The notes beneath the pieces are model-generated. The model was given only the letters and a program-made list of their open reading frames with translations, was not told the origin of the DNA and made no database searches. This document shows, piece by piece, positions 12,930-24,127 of a stretch of 64,000 nt of DNA (positions are counted from its first letter, which is position 1; every line of letters starts with the position of its first letter). The stretch spans positions 186,001 to 250,000 of the forward strand of contig CALSFV010000230.1 of NCBI GenBank assembly GCA_943737045.1, read 5' to 3'. The DNA comes from Parapristionchus giblindavisi (taxonomy: Eukaryota; Nematoda; Chromadorea; Rhabditida; Diplogasteridae). The translations under genes and the position numbers were made by a program.

Positions 12930-13335
12930 TGCGAAAATTTGATGTATGGTGTTCCCTTACAGGTAAGGGAAATATTCCCCTGACCTGTAAGGGATAAATT
13001 CCCTTACAGGTGAGGGATATAAAATAGATTGAAACAATAAGAAAAATTGGCAAAGTTGATTTGCACCAGGTAGGAATCGAACCTACGAGGTTCGGTTCGG
13101 TACACAACAGTTTTGCCACTAAGCCATGTGGACATGTTTCAACTCTCGTAAAACTAGATGATAGATCTAGTCAGACTTGATCGTTCATATATGAATGAAA
13201 AATGGGAAATCCCTTACAGGTAAGGGAAATTTTTAAGGGAATATTTCCCTAGTAAAAATTGCCTTACCTATAAGGGATTCTGAGTAGATAAGGGAATTAT
13301 TCCCTAAGGGAAGTGCAGTTACAAGACTTCCCTAA
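12930..13335. repeat. Repeats of CCCTTACAGGTAAGGG around a tRNA-like relic
   Basis: Several short palindromic blocks of CCCTTA/TAAGGG type flank a minus-strand tRNA-like segment at about 13060-13135, with A-box TGGCTTAGTGG and B-box GGTTCGATTCC. The T-stem pairs (GTAGG/CCTAC) but the acceptor stem does not, so it is a relic. Similar CCCTTATA blocks recur at 2430-2480 and at 41690-41855. Confidence 0.55.
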
Positions 13336-13400
13336 GGGAATTTTCTGTGAGTGTACTAATGAAATAGCAAAACAGTAACAATAAAGTAAGTAAAAAGTAA

Positions 13401-13845
13401 CTAGGGAATGGTTTCTTTGATGCATGAAATTACGGTTAGTGACATACATAGCGATAATCAGCATGGTCGACTTAGTAAGAATCAACTTTCAAAAGCTGCG
13501 GTTGATCGATTTTTTGAACGAAACCCGTCGCATATCCGCCGTACGAAAGACAGCCAAAAAAGATTTTTTGGACTTGATTTCCATTGAAACTGCAATGTTT
13601 TTGCTGGAACTACCATGCAGACATAAAATGCTGTCGGGGGAATCGAACTCATGTTCAAAAAGTGAAAGAACACAAAAAATGCAACTTTTTGGCTGACTTT
13701 CGTGCGGCGGATATGCGACGGGTTTCGTTCAAAAAATCGATCAACCGCAGCTTTTGAAAGTTGATTCTTACTAAGTCGACCATGCTGATTATCGCTATGT
13801 ATGTCACTAACCGTAATTTCATGCATCAAAGAAACCATTCCCTAG
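13401..13845. mobile_element. Fold-back element with CTAGGGAATGG ends
   Basis: The ends CTAGGGAATGGTTTCTTTGA and its complement flank arms of about 155 bp that are nearly identical. The flanking TAA on both sides may be a 3-bp target duplication. It lies in the long intron before exon 14549 of the broken MATH-BTB gene. A B-box-like stretch near 13630 sits in the loop. Confidence 0.65.
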
Positions 13846-13934
13846 TAAGCTACGTGAAAGTACTTTTTGCGCGCTACTTACTATAATATTACCATGCAAA
13901 ACCGGAGCTCTCACACTAAAAAAACCTGAAAAAT

Positions 13935-14062
13935 TTTAAAGGTGGTGTCCCACGAATATTTTCGTGAATAAACTGTGAAGACAGGATGGTAGCAAAAGTC
14001 GTATAAGTCACCACACACTATTTCTTTTGTAATGATTCTGCGTATTGATTGACATAATCACG
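13935..14062. repeat. Dispersed repeat, second copy near 62837
   Basis: The stretch with GGTGTCCCACGAATATTTTC and CAAACTGTGAAGACAG-like sequence also occurs at about 62837-62950 with scattered differences. No coding potential is visible in either copy. Confidence 0.4.
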
Positions 14063-14841
14063 ATTGAAAGATGTTCAATAGTGCAGGGAATGGAGAAAGG
14101 GAGATGGGAAGGGGCCTAATGAGGGGGCAAAGGTTGAGTGCCGGTCGCAAACTGAACATAAACACACTTTTTACTTACAGTATATGTATGAGGGGGCTCA
14201 TTCCCATCGTGGTAGGAGCCAATCATTCTTTTCGTGTGTCCCCATCTTTAAAAAGTGGAACTATGTGGTTTTTTTCAAATTTGTCACAATTTTTTTAAAC
14301 TGTTTTGACGTTATTTTAGTGTAAGGTTCAATTGACAAATATTTTCAGCTTGTATATAAATGAGTAAAAGTAATAATGTTAAGTATTATTAGTATAATTG
14401 ATAAGTATCATTATAAGTATGTTTTATTGATTGATACTCGTCTGGTTTACATTAGCATTTTTCCTGGTTCCTTCGAACAGCATCGATAAAAGCGTGTAAA
14501 AAGATAGTTTGCTAAGTTAATAATATGATGGTGTATTTATATTTGCAGGACATTACTGTAAAATCGAGCAATCTTATGATTTGGTCTGAATACTTTAGAG
14601 GATATTTCACTACAGAAATGAAAGAGAAGGCAGAGGGAAGATTTCCTGTTAAGGTAAATTCTAGATATTTTTATTCCATTTTGTTTAGTCTAAACATCTT
14701 CTCTAGGATGTGACAGTAGCTGATTTTCAAGAAATGTTGTCAATCATCAGCCCTCCTAATAAGTCTATAAACTAAAAATTTCGGAAAAATGCTTGAATTG
14801 GCCGATAGATTTGTTATGCCTATTGTAAGTTTTACGACTGA

Positions 14842-14965
14842 TATTAGACCACCCGGAACTTTTCAAATTAGACCACCCGGAACATATTAGATATTAGACC
14901 ACCCGGAACATATCAGATATTAGACCACCCGGAACATATTAGACCACCCGGAACTTTTCAAATTA
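14842..14965 (+). repeat. Intronic tandem repeat of ATTAGACCACCCGGAAC
   Basis: Five or so imperfect units of about 22-30 bases lie in the intron between exons 14707-14824 and 14980-15096. Confidence 0.7.
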
Positions 14966-15382
14966 CTTTTTAATTACAGTTAACTCGACAGTGTGAAATG
15001 TTCTTATCAACAGTTATCAATGATGAGAAATTTCCCTTGACGAAGTCTCGTCTTTTCCTTCTCGCTAATCAATACAATCTTGGAATTATTATTGCGGTAC
15101 TTTTGATTCTGTTGCAAATGCTCTTCCAGTTGTTCAAATTGTTTTTTCCTAGCTTCTTCTTGATCGTTGGACAGATACAACATTATTCCGTAATGATCTC
15201 ATCACTGATGAACATCTTCCGCCCGAGATCGATCAATCCGAAATTAAAAAGTATTTTTAAATAATACAATTTATTTATTAAAAAATTCTGATAAGAACGT
15301 TCTTCATTCATAATATATAAAATTAATACACTTTTTTTTCAGATTTGTTGCAGAAGTTTTTTCAGAGTTGTTCAGGAGTTGA

Positions 15383-16295
15383 TAAGTTCCCCCTAATTGT
15401 TCAATATATATGGTATATCGAATAATTAATTTTTATCCTATGTGCTGTATTGAGTTCATTTCGCCATTTGGAACATGACATAAATATGATATTGATTTTA
15501 CAGAAAAAGATCAATAGATACCCGATATTTAATGTTTTCTGGACTTGTCCTCTGATCCATAAATGCCAATAAATGATTGATCATTGATTTTTTTCTATTG
15601 TGTATCTTTCATGGCTTTCGATATTGTCGCTATAAATCCGTTTTAAATCGGTCGTTATAAATTTTGGACTCGATGGGCAGTTTTTCTCGGGACTTTTGTA
15701 AAAAAACAGAAAAAAAGTAAAACAAACAAAGTCCCTATTCTTAAAAGCATCATAATCATTTTTTCAAGGACAAGTAGCTGTGAAATCAAGGTTCATTCAT
15801 GTCTTCATTCATGTTCTAATGATAGTTGAGCAACCTCGCCAGTGTGTCATAACTACACACTCGGAGAAAATTCGCTAACAATCGGTTTCTGAGGATGCCT
15901 CTCGGCACAGACTCTTGAGCAGATGTGGTGTACATTTATCATATTTATTCAAAAGCTTTGAAATAAGGAAAGGAATCCCAAGATTTTCGCCTCAACTTGT
16001 ACAACATTTCACAATCATTTCAACACTGCTTGGAGTAAAACATTCTAGTTAGCCGTAACAGTGAATAAGTACATCAGTTATAAAAAAATATATCGACGTT
16101 CCCAGAAAAATTAAAACACTCTCATGATTTTTTAAGTTAAGTTATCCTTGTAATGCATCAATTTATTATTATTATTATTTATTTGAGAAAACAATTCAAC
16201 AGGAAAAACACAAGAAGAGAGTTATGGGAGTTTAGTACACATTGGAATCTCAATCTATATCTAAACAAAACAACATCTTTGTGAACAAACAACAA
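15383..16295. other. Tail-to-tail spacer, no gene seen
   Basis: Lies between the end of the broken MATH-BTB copy (plus) and the end of the first GYF-finger gene (minus). It is AT-rich with an ATT trinucleotide run near 16160. I see no coding exon or clear transposon end. Confidence 0.5.
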
Positions 16296-19200
16296 TCACT
16301 TGAAGTATTTCTCGACGTGTTTGTAGGCCATATAGTCATTGAAGACTCGTTCTTGGATACGAATGAGCGACTTCTGCAAGAATAACAAGTAATTTTAAAT
16401 CAAAGGTATAAAATACAAGGAATGATATTTTAATAATTGCATTTTCCGGGGTCGATGCACCAAAACTGCGAAATCCCCACTGTAACCACTCTAATCTTAT
16501 TTGTCAATGACAGAGTGAAAACTCAAATTATCTCAGTGCACTTTCAAACTATTGTATGGTTTAGCTTACTCGAGATTTGTTCCAATGTCCATACGAAGCC
16601 ATGTGACGATAGTAGTCATTTATATCACGAGACACAAACTCACACACATTACATGCGGGAATCTATAAAGAAACACAATTTATTTCTACAACTCTTCATA
16701 ACTAATCATACAGTTATGGTATAGATGTGCTCATTTTTTTTGTTTTTTTTTCGAACCAAGTTTTTGATTAGATTTCGCCTCAAAATGCTATATCGTTGTT
16801 TATTTTAGCCCATGTTTATCTGTTTATAGATGGTATTCACCGTACAAAACGCGATTTTTAATTCAACAAAAGAATTCAACAAAATTTTGGTGTCCCATCC
16901 GTTTAACAATAGAATATATTTATAACATTTAACGTACTCCTGACTGTAGATGAGTGTGCACTTCTTTGATTAGTTTATGTGCCATTCTCGACTTGAACAG
17001 ATCGAAATAATCCTCGGGATTAAACACTACAAATCAAATCATAAAAAATCAATAATTCTCTGTTTAGAAAGGTCCACTTACTTCCGAAAGCCTTCACCAA
17101 CTTTGCATGAATTGTCGACATAAATTCAAATTTCGGAGTGAACTCCGATCGATTATTCTTCTTATCCAGATATTGATTGTGTCCTTCTTCCAACAATTTC
17201 TCATCCTCTTTGCGCCAACTGAAAATAATAATTTATTATTATTATTATTATTACTACTATTATTAGTCAAAAGAAGATCTTTTGTGTTAGTTATTAACAA
17301 AGATCAAAGATCAAAATAGGTTCAAAAATAGAGAGCATACATTTCAATCTCATCTTTGCACTTCTTCTTGAAGTAGTCCACAATCACTGGGTTCTGAGAA
17401 GAGAAAAAAAGATTTTTTTTTAAATTTAAATAATTTAAATTTAAATAAATAATATAATACCGTTCTTGTGTGAGTGTCCAGGACGATATGGAGAATGTAC
17501 TGTTTCGGATTAGTTACAGCTGTGGGTTCACGACACATGGGACAAATCTGACCCTGCAATCAATCAATCGAAATTATTGATTATATTGATTCTTCTATTA
17601 TTCGGACCGCACGTTCATCAACTTCGAAGTATAATAAACCGATAAAAGCAAAATGAAACAAAAATTATTTAAAATCGACGACACACACATTCTCCTTGGC
17701 GACAGCAATCCAATTATCCTCATAACTCCAATCCTCTCTGTATTTGTATTCAGGACATACTTGTCTCATCTGACCTCGACGATATCTCTCTTAAATACAC
17801 ACTTCATATCATAGGTCGAAAAGTACATTACAAACTACGAAGTAGTATTTTTGGGATTTAAAAAAAGAGTCTTGGCTTACATGAATCTTGCTTGTTTTCA
17901 CTATTTCATTCATTTTCATTACATGATTTCACAGCAAGATTTCAATATTTGTATGGAAAAGAAGGGAACAAACAACTACAGCAAGTTTAACTTCTCTAAG
18001 TGGCAGATTAACAGAATGGAGTTAATTAGACTTTTTAACAGAACGAAAGTCGGCAAAAAAAACAGAAAAAAGAACGAACCAATCTGTTCGGGTGAACATC
18101 CACGAAGCTTCTCATCGAGTGCTCCCATTCCACTCATTATACGAAGAAGATAATCTATCTCTTCCTAAAAATAATAATAATTATTATTATTAAAAAAATA
18201 TTTTAAAAATCTTTCCATAATGAATTATTTGCTTAGCAACGCTCTCGCCGAGAGATAAAGAATAATGTACTGCACTTATTGATTTTCTAAATTATAGTCA
18301 ACAGTTTTTTGTTGATAATTTCATCGATAAATCAATAGAGCTCGGTAAATTAACAACAAAATATTTTCGATTGATACCGTAGGCGATCTCTTCTTCTTAG
18401 GAACAGTCGGAGGATTTTCAATCGAAGCCACCTCCTTCTCATTCTTCCCACACTCCGTCTTTGATGTGACCGACTGCACTGTGAAACTCTAGAAAAAGTA
18501 AAAAATGCCGTTGTTTTTTTTAGAAAAATCAATAAAAAGTTTGAAAAATCAATAATGAGAATTACCTTGATCTGTTTCTCGATATCCTCTATTTTCATTT
18601 TCATTTCCTTCAAGCACAATACACTTTTATTCAGGTGAGTCAGATCCTGGATAGATCGATTAAGTGAGGACACCAACTAGTTAATATTTGAAAGAGATTA
18701 TTGATTATATTGATTGATATTGATCCTATTAAATGTAATTCACAAACCTTCTCCAGTCTCATTAATGTTTCTTCTTCATTGTTTGGTGGTGAATACGGAG
18801 AGAAGGGACAGCCAACTCCATTGGAGTCACACAAAGATCCTTAAAAGATATTGAATTTGTACGGTGAATTAAATTCATTGAATGTGTAGATCATCAATAT
18901 CAACAACGCGCTGGAAGCAACATAGTCTACTCAGTTATCGTTGGTCATAATTTCCTTCTCAAATAGATCTTCATTACTGTATGATGCAAATCATTTACCC
19001 TATTCAATATACACTATGCTAATGCAACTACGCGCCGATTCCTATATTACAGACTACACTCTCTAGTTTCTGTACCTCTCATTGCACCCTATGTTCCCAC
19101 CCCGCCAACATTAGGTCTAGATCAATCACTGTTCGGTTTTGAAACTTTTGCAACATCAACCAAGACTAACCAAATGATTGAAATGTTCCACTATCTCCAA

Positions 19201-19400
19201 TTCTAATTTGAAATGAAGAGTCAAACCATCCTTTTCTATACCATTCTTGCATTTGTTTCTCAGTGAATGGACCTCTGAAAGTATACAAATTAATCAATGT
19301 TAGTAAGAATGAAACTAAAGATATTAAAAGTATTAATATAGTTGCGTACTTACTTCAGAACATTTTGCTTATCGAGAAAGAAAAATTCATTCTTCGACAT
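16296..19400 (-). CDS. M1: GYF-domain / two-zinc-finger protein, divergent member with an NLS
   Basis: Thirteen exons (minus): 19400-19354, 19274-19171, 18839-18748, 18676-18566, 18488-18378, 18164-18080, 17789-17689, 17553-17461, 17393-17341, 17218-17082, 17026-16938, 16662-16570, 16373-16296; about 397 aa with consistent phases. The GYF-like domain spans residues 5-51 (NEFFFLDKQNVLKGPFTEKQ, then MQEWYRKGWF). A charged helix (KEMKMKIEDIEKQIK) follows, then a linker with VPKKKRSPT, a classic basic nuclear-localisation motif absent from the other copies. Finger 1 is CPMC, 14 residues, H-x5-H; finger 2 is CNVC, 12 residues, H-x5-H. The C-terminus is EKYFK. It is less similar to the others and looks intact. 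Function unknown; nuclear location is inferred from the basic motif. Confidence 0.8.
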
Positions 19401-20035
19401 TTCTGAAAAAGAATAATACAATGCAGAATTAATAGAAAATGACAATTGTTAATCGATAATGCATGGACTACAGAAAATAATGGGTCTCCATTATGAAAAG
19501 CTATCGTTTGATAAGATGCAGTTTTTAATATTGCCCGTGCCAAAACTATTTATTTTTCTTTTAAATTACAGTACGACTCTACACAGAGAGCAAACTTGCC
19601 CACATATGGGCAATAGATTTGCCTACTTACACCACTTGCGCAAACGATTTCCCCATATTCGGGCCAAAAGCCACCGATTTGAACATATACAGGCTAGCAT
19701 TTGTCTGAATACGGGCAAATCGTTCTCCAACTAACGCCATTCGGGAAAATTTAATCTCTGTGTAGAACATACCGTAGTCAAAAGTACCAATCTACAATTA
19801 AACTATTGAAATAGAGAATGATACTGTCGAGGAAGATAACCTCATTCTTCAATTTTCAGTATGAGAAAGATTTTTTATCATCCTAATTAATAACGAAAAC
19901 AAAACAACAGAAAACGTTCGAAAACAAATTAACAAACGTAACAAAAATCTATGAGTGTGAAGAATTAGTTATGAATAACTTTTAACAATATAAAGAAAAA
20001 AGAATTAATCTATTATGAAATCAATCGATCGATAT
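19401..20035. other. Spacer between M1 and M2 with a GGGCAAAT-type MITE
   Basis: An element at about 19572-19766 has ends CTACACAGAGA and TCTCTGTGTAG and an interior of GGGCAAAT/ATTTGCCC repeats. A related piece occurs, reversed, at about 60595-60660. The rest probably holds the M1 promoter. No other gene seen. Confidence 0.5.
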
Positions 20036-23000
20036 TCATGCCATAAAATACTTCTCAGCGTGACGCAATCCAATGAGAGTACTCAAAATCTCGACGGCAG
20101 TTAATGTGCCCTACAAAAACAAAGATCAAAGATCAGCGAGTTAGTATTCAATATAAGCACATTAAACCTCAATCTTTTTGTAATGCCGATATGATACCAT
20201 ATGTCGATAATAGTCATCGACATCACGAGAGAGAAATCGACAAGGGGAACATAAACCTCTCTGAAACTAACTGGTATACGACCAATATTTTACATTTCTA
20301 GTATACAATATTTGGATATAAAATGGAAAGATAGCGACATACCCCATTGGAAGTAAGATATTGATGGAGGTCACGTAGTACACTATTACCAGCTTCACCA
20401 GCCACATTATATTCCAGATTCGATTTATCTGAAAAGAGAGTTAAGATTATCAGTTAATATTCCCAAAGTTTACAGTTAGCGTAGTTGCCCACTTACAGGG
20501 GGACAAAAGAAAGCTCGTGAATAACGAAAATAGATCTATGCAAATTCAAGTACCTTGAAGGAGTTTATTAAATTTTGGCTTAATTCGATTGATGCGATCA
20601 AGTTCAGAATCGATATCACGTTTGGTTTTATCATTGTTAAATCTGTCATTTCCTTCAGCCAAATGTTCTTCTTCTCTGCGTAGCCAACTAAAGAAATAAT
20701 TACAACTTCGTAATAATAATTACAAAACTCTGCAATTGAAATTATCTTTACAAACACACATTCGAATATCGTCTTTGAAGGCATTCCTATAAATGGAGGT
20801 GACGTTACAAGTAACGATGCCTATGCAATCATCCGCCACCTTAAACATGGAACGATTTGTACATCGAAACATCATTATCGTACCGTGTGTTGCGTTTCAG
20901 TCACGTGAAGAATATACTGGTGTGGTGCAGGTAAAAATAATCCACACGACGTACAGTATCGCCAGAAAGTAATCGGACACTTTTTCATTTTTTTATAACT
21001 TTTGATCCAGGAAAGCAATCAAGCTGATCTTTTCAGCCAATGTACAGAATTTATCAAGGAATAATACTATGATGTGTTGGTGTAATTAACTTAGTTAATT
21101 TTTGCGTAGTGATGACGCTACCGAAGTGCACTTTTTTGAAAATTCCCATTTCTTTAGTGAAAAGCCCTGTTCTTCGGGAACACTGTGAGAGTGTAGACCC
21201 CCACTAGGACTGTACAGTCAAACAATCTGGAATGGTTCCGACTCCGATTTCAAGCTGTGGCAGGGTTGCAACTTTGACCTCCAAAATTTATAACTCGGCT
21301 TCTAGATGTGATAAATACCCGTTCTAAGCGCCAAAATGATGCTAGTGGCGAGTGATGTTTATCCCCGAAATATGGTAGTCATATCTCGTCATTTGCCCTC
21401 ATGGCATAAAATAATTTTTTGTTGGGAGGACCGATTTTGAGACCCTACCGTTCAGAGGGCAGGTCTTCTAAAATTATGGTTTCAGCGCATGCAGCTCTGC
21501 AATGTATCATATATTTATTTCCCTTATTTTGGTTTGGTTCCGATTCCTTTCAGACCCGTAGCAAAAGTTATGTTGAGGTCTACTCGGTTGTAGCGAGTAA
21601 AGATCAAAATACAAAGATCAAAGATCAATGTTCAGCAATAGTGTAAAAACTTTTGTAAACATCTCTAACATGCATAGGTGCTTTGCAAATAAGAAATTTC
21701 ATCAATAGAGGCCCAGGGATGAGAGCAGTAAGAGAGAAAGCACAAGAGCGCGCACCGAGTAGACCTCAGCATAACTTTAGCTACGGGTCTGAAAGGAATA
21801 GGAACCAAACCAAAATAAGGGAAATAAATATATGATACATTGCAAAGCTGCATGCGCTGAAACCATAATTTTAGAAGACCTGCCGTCTGAACGGTAGGGT
21901 CTCAAAATCGGTCCTCCCAACAAAAAATTATTTTATGCCCTGAGGGCAAATGACGAGATATGACTACCATATTTCGGGGATAAACATCACTCGCCACTAG
22001 CATCATTTTGGCGCTTAGAACGGGTCGTTATCACATCTAGAAGCCGAGTTATAAATTTTGGATGTCAAAGTTGCAACCCTGGCACAGCTTGAAATCGGAG
22101 TCGGAGCCATTCCAGATTGTTTGACTGTACAGTCCTAGTGGGGGTCTACACTCTCACAGTGTTCCCGAAGAACAGGGCTTTTCACTAAAGAAATGGGAAT
22201 TTTCAAAAAAGTGCACTTCGGTAGCGTCATCACTACGCAAAAATTAACTAAGTTAATTACACCAACACATCATAGTAATATTCCTTGATAAATTCTGTAC
22301 ATTGGCTGAAAAGATCAGCTTGATTGCTTTCCTGGATCAAAAGTTATAAAAAAATGAAAAAGTGTCCGATTACTTTCTGGCGATACTGTACATCCGAAAG
22401 CCTAGTGATCAAACCAAGATAAGATGAGCGTGAAAAGAGAAATATCGATTACGTAAGCAGTAAAACTCGAGAACGTTAGTTTGCGGTAACGAAAATTTAA
22501 AAGGTTTAACAAATATATACAGGAAAAAACTGTTACACTGATAATCCCTTACAAATCGTCGCAAGACAAGTTCCCAATTCTTCTTAACACTTAGATCCTT
22601 TCTATATGAATATCCTGGATGCATTGACTTCACAGCCGATATAGCCATTTTTGCTGAGGAAAGAATCAATTAATTAAACGGTTCTTCTTTCTAAATATAT
22701 AAGTACCTCTTTCCTTCTTTGGAATACATGAGGGTGTACAGTTATTAGTAACAGTAAAAGTAGCATCTCCCATCATACGGTACAATCTATCTACCTCATC
22801 CTACAAAACAGAACAACACTTATTGATTACTTGCAAATACATTAATGAATCCTTGTGGTATTTTTGAGAATTTTTTTCACTAAAAAATCAATATGTACTA
22901 TGAAAGAAACCTTTGGTGATGGCTTCGCACTTTGATTCTTGCATTCTTCCGTATCACATGCTTGAATCTGAACGAATAATTGATTATTCTAATAAGACGG

Positions 23001-23655
23001 TTCATTTTTTTCTAAATTGAGCAGTTGTTTGACATTTGAATAATATTAAATAGTTACCTTTAGTTCTTTTAACGCCCTCTCAACAACATCAATTCTTTCA
23101 CTCATTTTATTAGAATTCAACTGATTTCTCAGAATCTCCACATTCTGAAAAGAGTTACAGTAATCCAGTTGGGACAAAGAAAACTAGAAACCATTTGCAT
23201 ATTCTTCAAGTTATTATTATATATCCCCTCATCTTGTATGAAAGGACATTCAATTCCATTAGCATTACGAAGAGACTCTATAAAAAATATCACATTGTAA
23301 ATAAATAATCTTATTCCATAATCGATACAATCAAGTTGTCAATAAATAGATCAATAAATCAATCAACCAATCAACAAATTACTCATTCGATCAGTCAATC
23401 AATAAATCTATCGATAGATTAATCAACCTGAATAAAACTAACCAAGTGATTGAAATATTTCACTATCTCCAATTTTTATTTGAAATGAAGAATCAAACCA
23501 TCCTTTTCTATACCATTCTTGCATTTGTTTCTCATTGAATGGACCTCTGAAATCAGACAAATTAATCAATAATATATTAAAATAGGTATTATATATTGAT
23601 CTACTCACTTCAGAATATTCTTCTTATCGAAAAAGAAAAAGTCATTCTTAGACAT
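20036..23655 (-). pseudogene. M2: GYF / two-zinc-finger gene with finger 1 split by a transposon
   Basis: Exons (minus): 23655-23609, 23546-23443, 23277-23192, 23144-23058, 22967-22911, 22800-22707, 22653-22553, 22401-20884 (split), 20839-20760, 20687-20554, 20428-20343, 20260-20168, 20110-20036. GYF: GPFNEKQMQEWYRKGWF. Helix: SERIDVVERALKELK. Finger 2 reads CSPCRFLSRDVDDYYRHMVS and ends in H. The finger-1 exon starts AFGC, then carries the 1.4 kb fold-back 20954-22388, and resumes at the second cysteine, so the insertion at a TA separates the two zinc-binding cysteines. All other exons keep phase. Either the insertion is recent and the gene is dead, or the hairpin is removed or skipped. Closest relative: M4. 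Confidence 0.75.
20954..22388. mobile_element. Long fold-back transposon 3 (TA target, Tc/mariner-like), inside M2 exon
   Basis: 1435 bp, flanked by TA at 20952-20953 and 22389-22390. The ends are CAGTATCGCCAGAAAGTAAT and its exact complement. The arms run about 650 bases each with few mismatches, around a loop near 21600-21670. A related end with TTTTGATCCAGGAAAGCAAT lies at 61811-61920. No transposase. Open frames at 21419-21853 are mirror images of each other and are not genes. Confidence 0.85.
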
Positions 23656-24127
23656 TTCTGTAAAGATATATAAGTCATTTATGGTAAATCAAGAGAATTA
23701 ACAGCTAATTAAACTGTAGATCAGTGATATTTCATGCGAGAGCCCATAATGTACGATTACTACGGTAATATTCAGCTATCTAATTATTGATTTATTGACG
23801 ACCAAGAGATATAATACCGCCGAGAAACAGAACTTCATTGATTTAAATGAACGCATGAAGAACTAAATCTTTTATCATTCAAAACAATAACAGTTGGTAT
23901 TGGAATGTAATAAAACTATATGAAGAATGAACAATATAATACAATCAATCGATCGATATTCATTCCATGAAATATTATTCGTCGTGACGTCAGGAGAAAC
24001 ACAAATACGAAACCATTCGTATATGATTCAAGGTAATATCATAGTCGGTTAAACAGAACTAAAAGTGTGAGAAACATTTGTTTTTTCTATAAAATAACAA
24101 ATAGATCTAGATTCGATCGATCGATAT
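23656..24127. other. Spacer between M2 start and M3 end
   Basis: 472 bases, AT-rich, holding GATCGATCGATATTCATTCC-like sequence that also marks the 3' ends of other family members. Probably the M2 promoter plus the M3 3' flank. No gene seen. Confidence 0.45.

Larger units (their letters stand above)
9865..15382 (+). pseudogene. MATH-BTB gene copy broken by a MITE and a frameshift
   Basis: Exons found by comparison with the complete gene: 9865-9905, 10083-10131, 11111-11215, 11722-11789, 11842-11929, 11978-12738 (interrupted), 14549-14653, 14707-14824, 14980-15096, 15153-15250, 15343-15382. The start reads MDEEEKTKDEEIAR; MATH and BTB segments follow. Two lesions are visible. Exon 6 is split by the element at 12066-12633, whose left arm brings an in-frame TAA. 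In exon 8, after ISPPNKSIN there is a TAA plus a 2-nt shortening relative to the intact copy, so the BTB frame is lost. The other exons keep phase and length, which points to recent decay. A truncated MATH-only product cannot be excluded. Confidence 0.7.

Noticed and set aside
13060..13135. Functional tRNA gene on the minus strand
   Set aside because: The A- and B-boxes are present, but the acceptor stem has several mismatches and the anticodon arm is unclear; treated as a relic.
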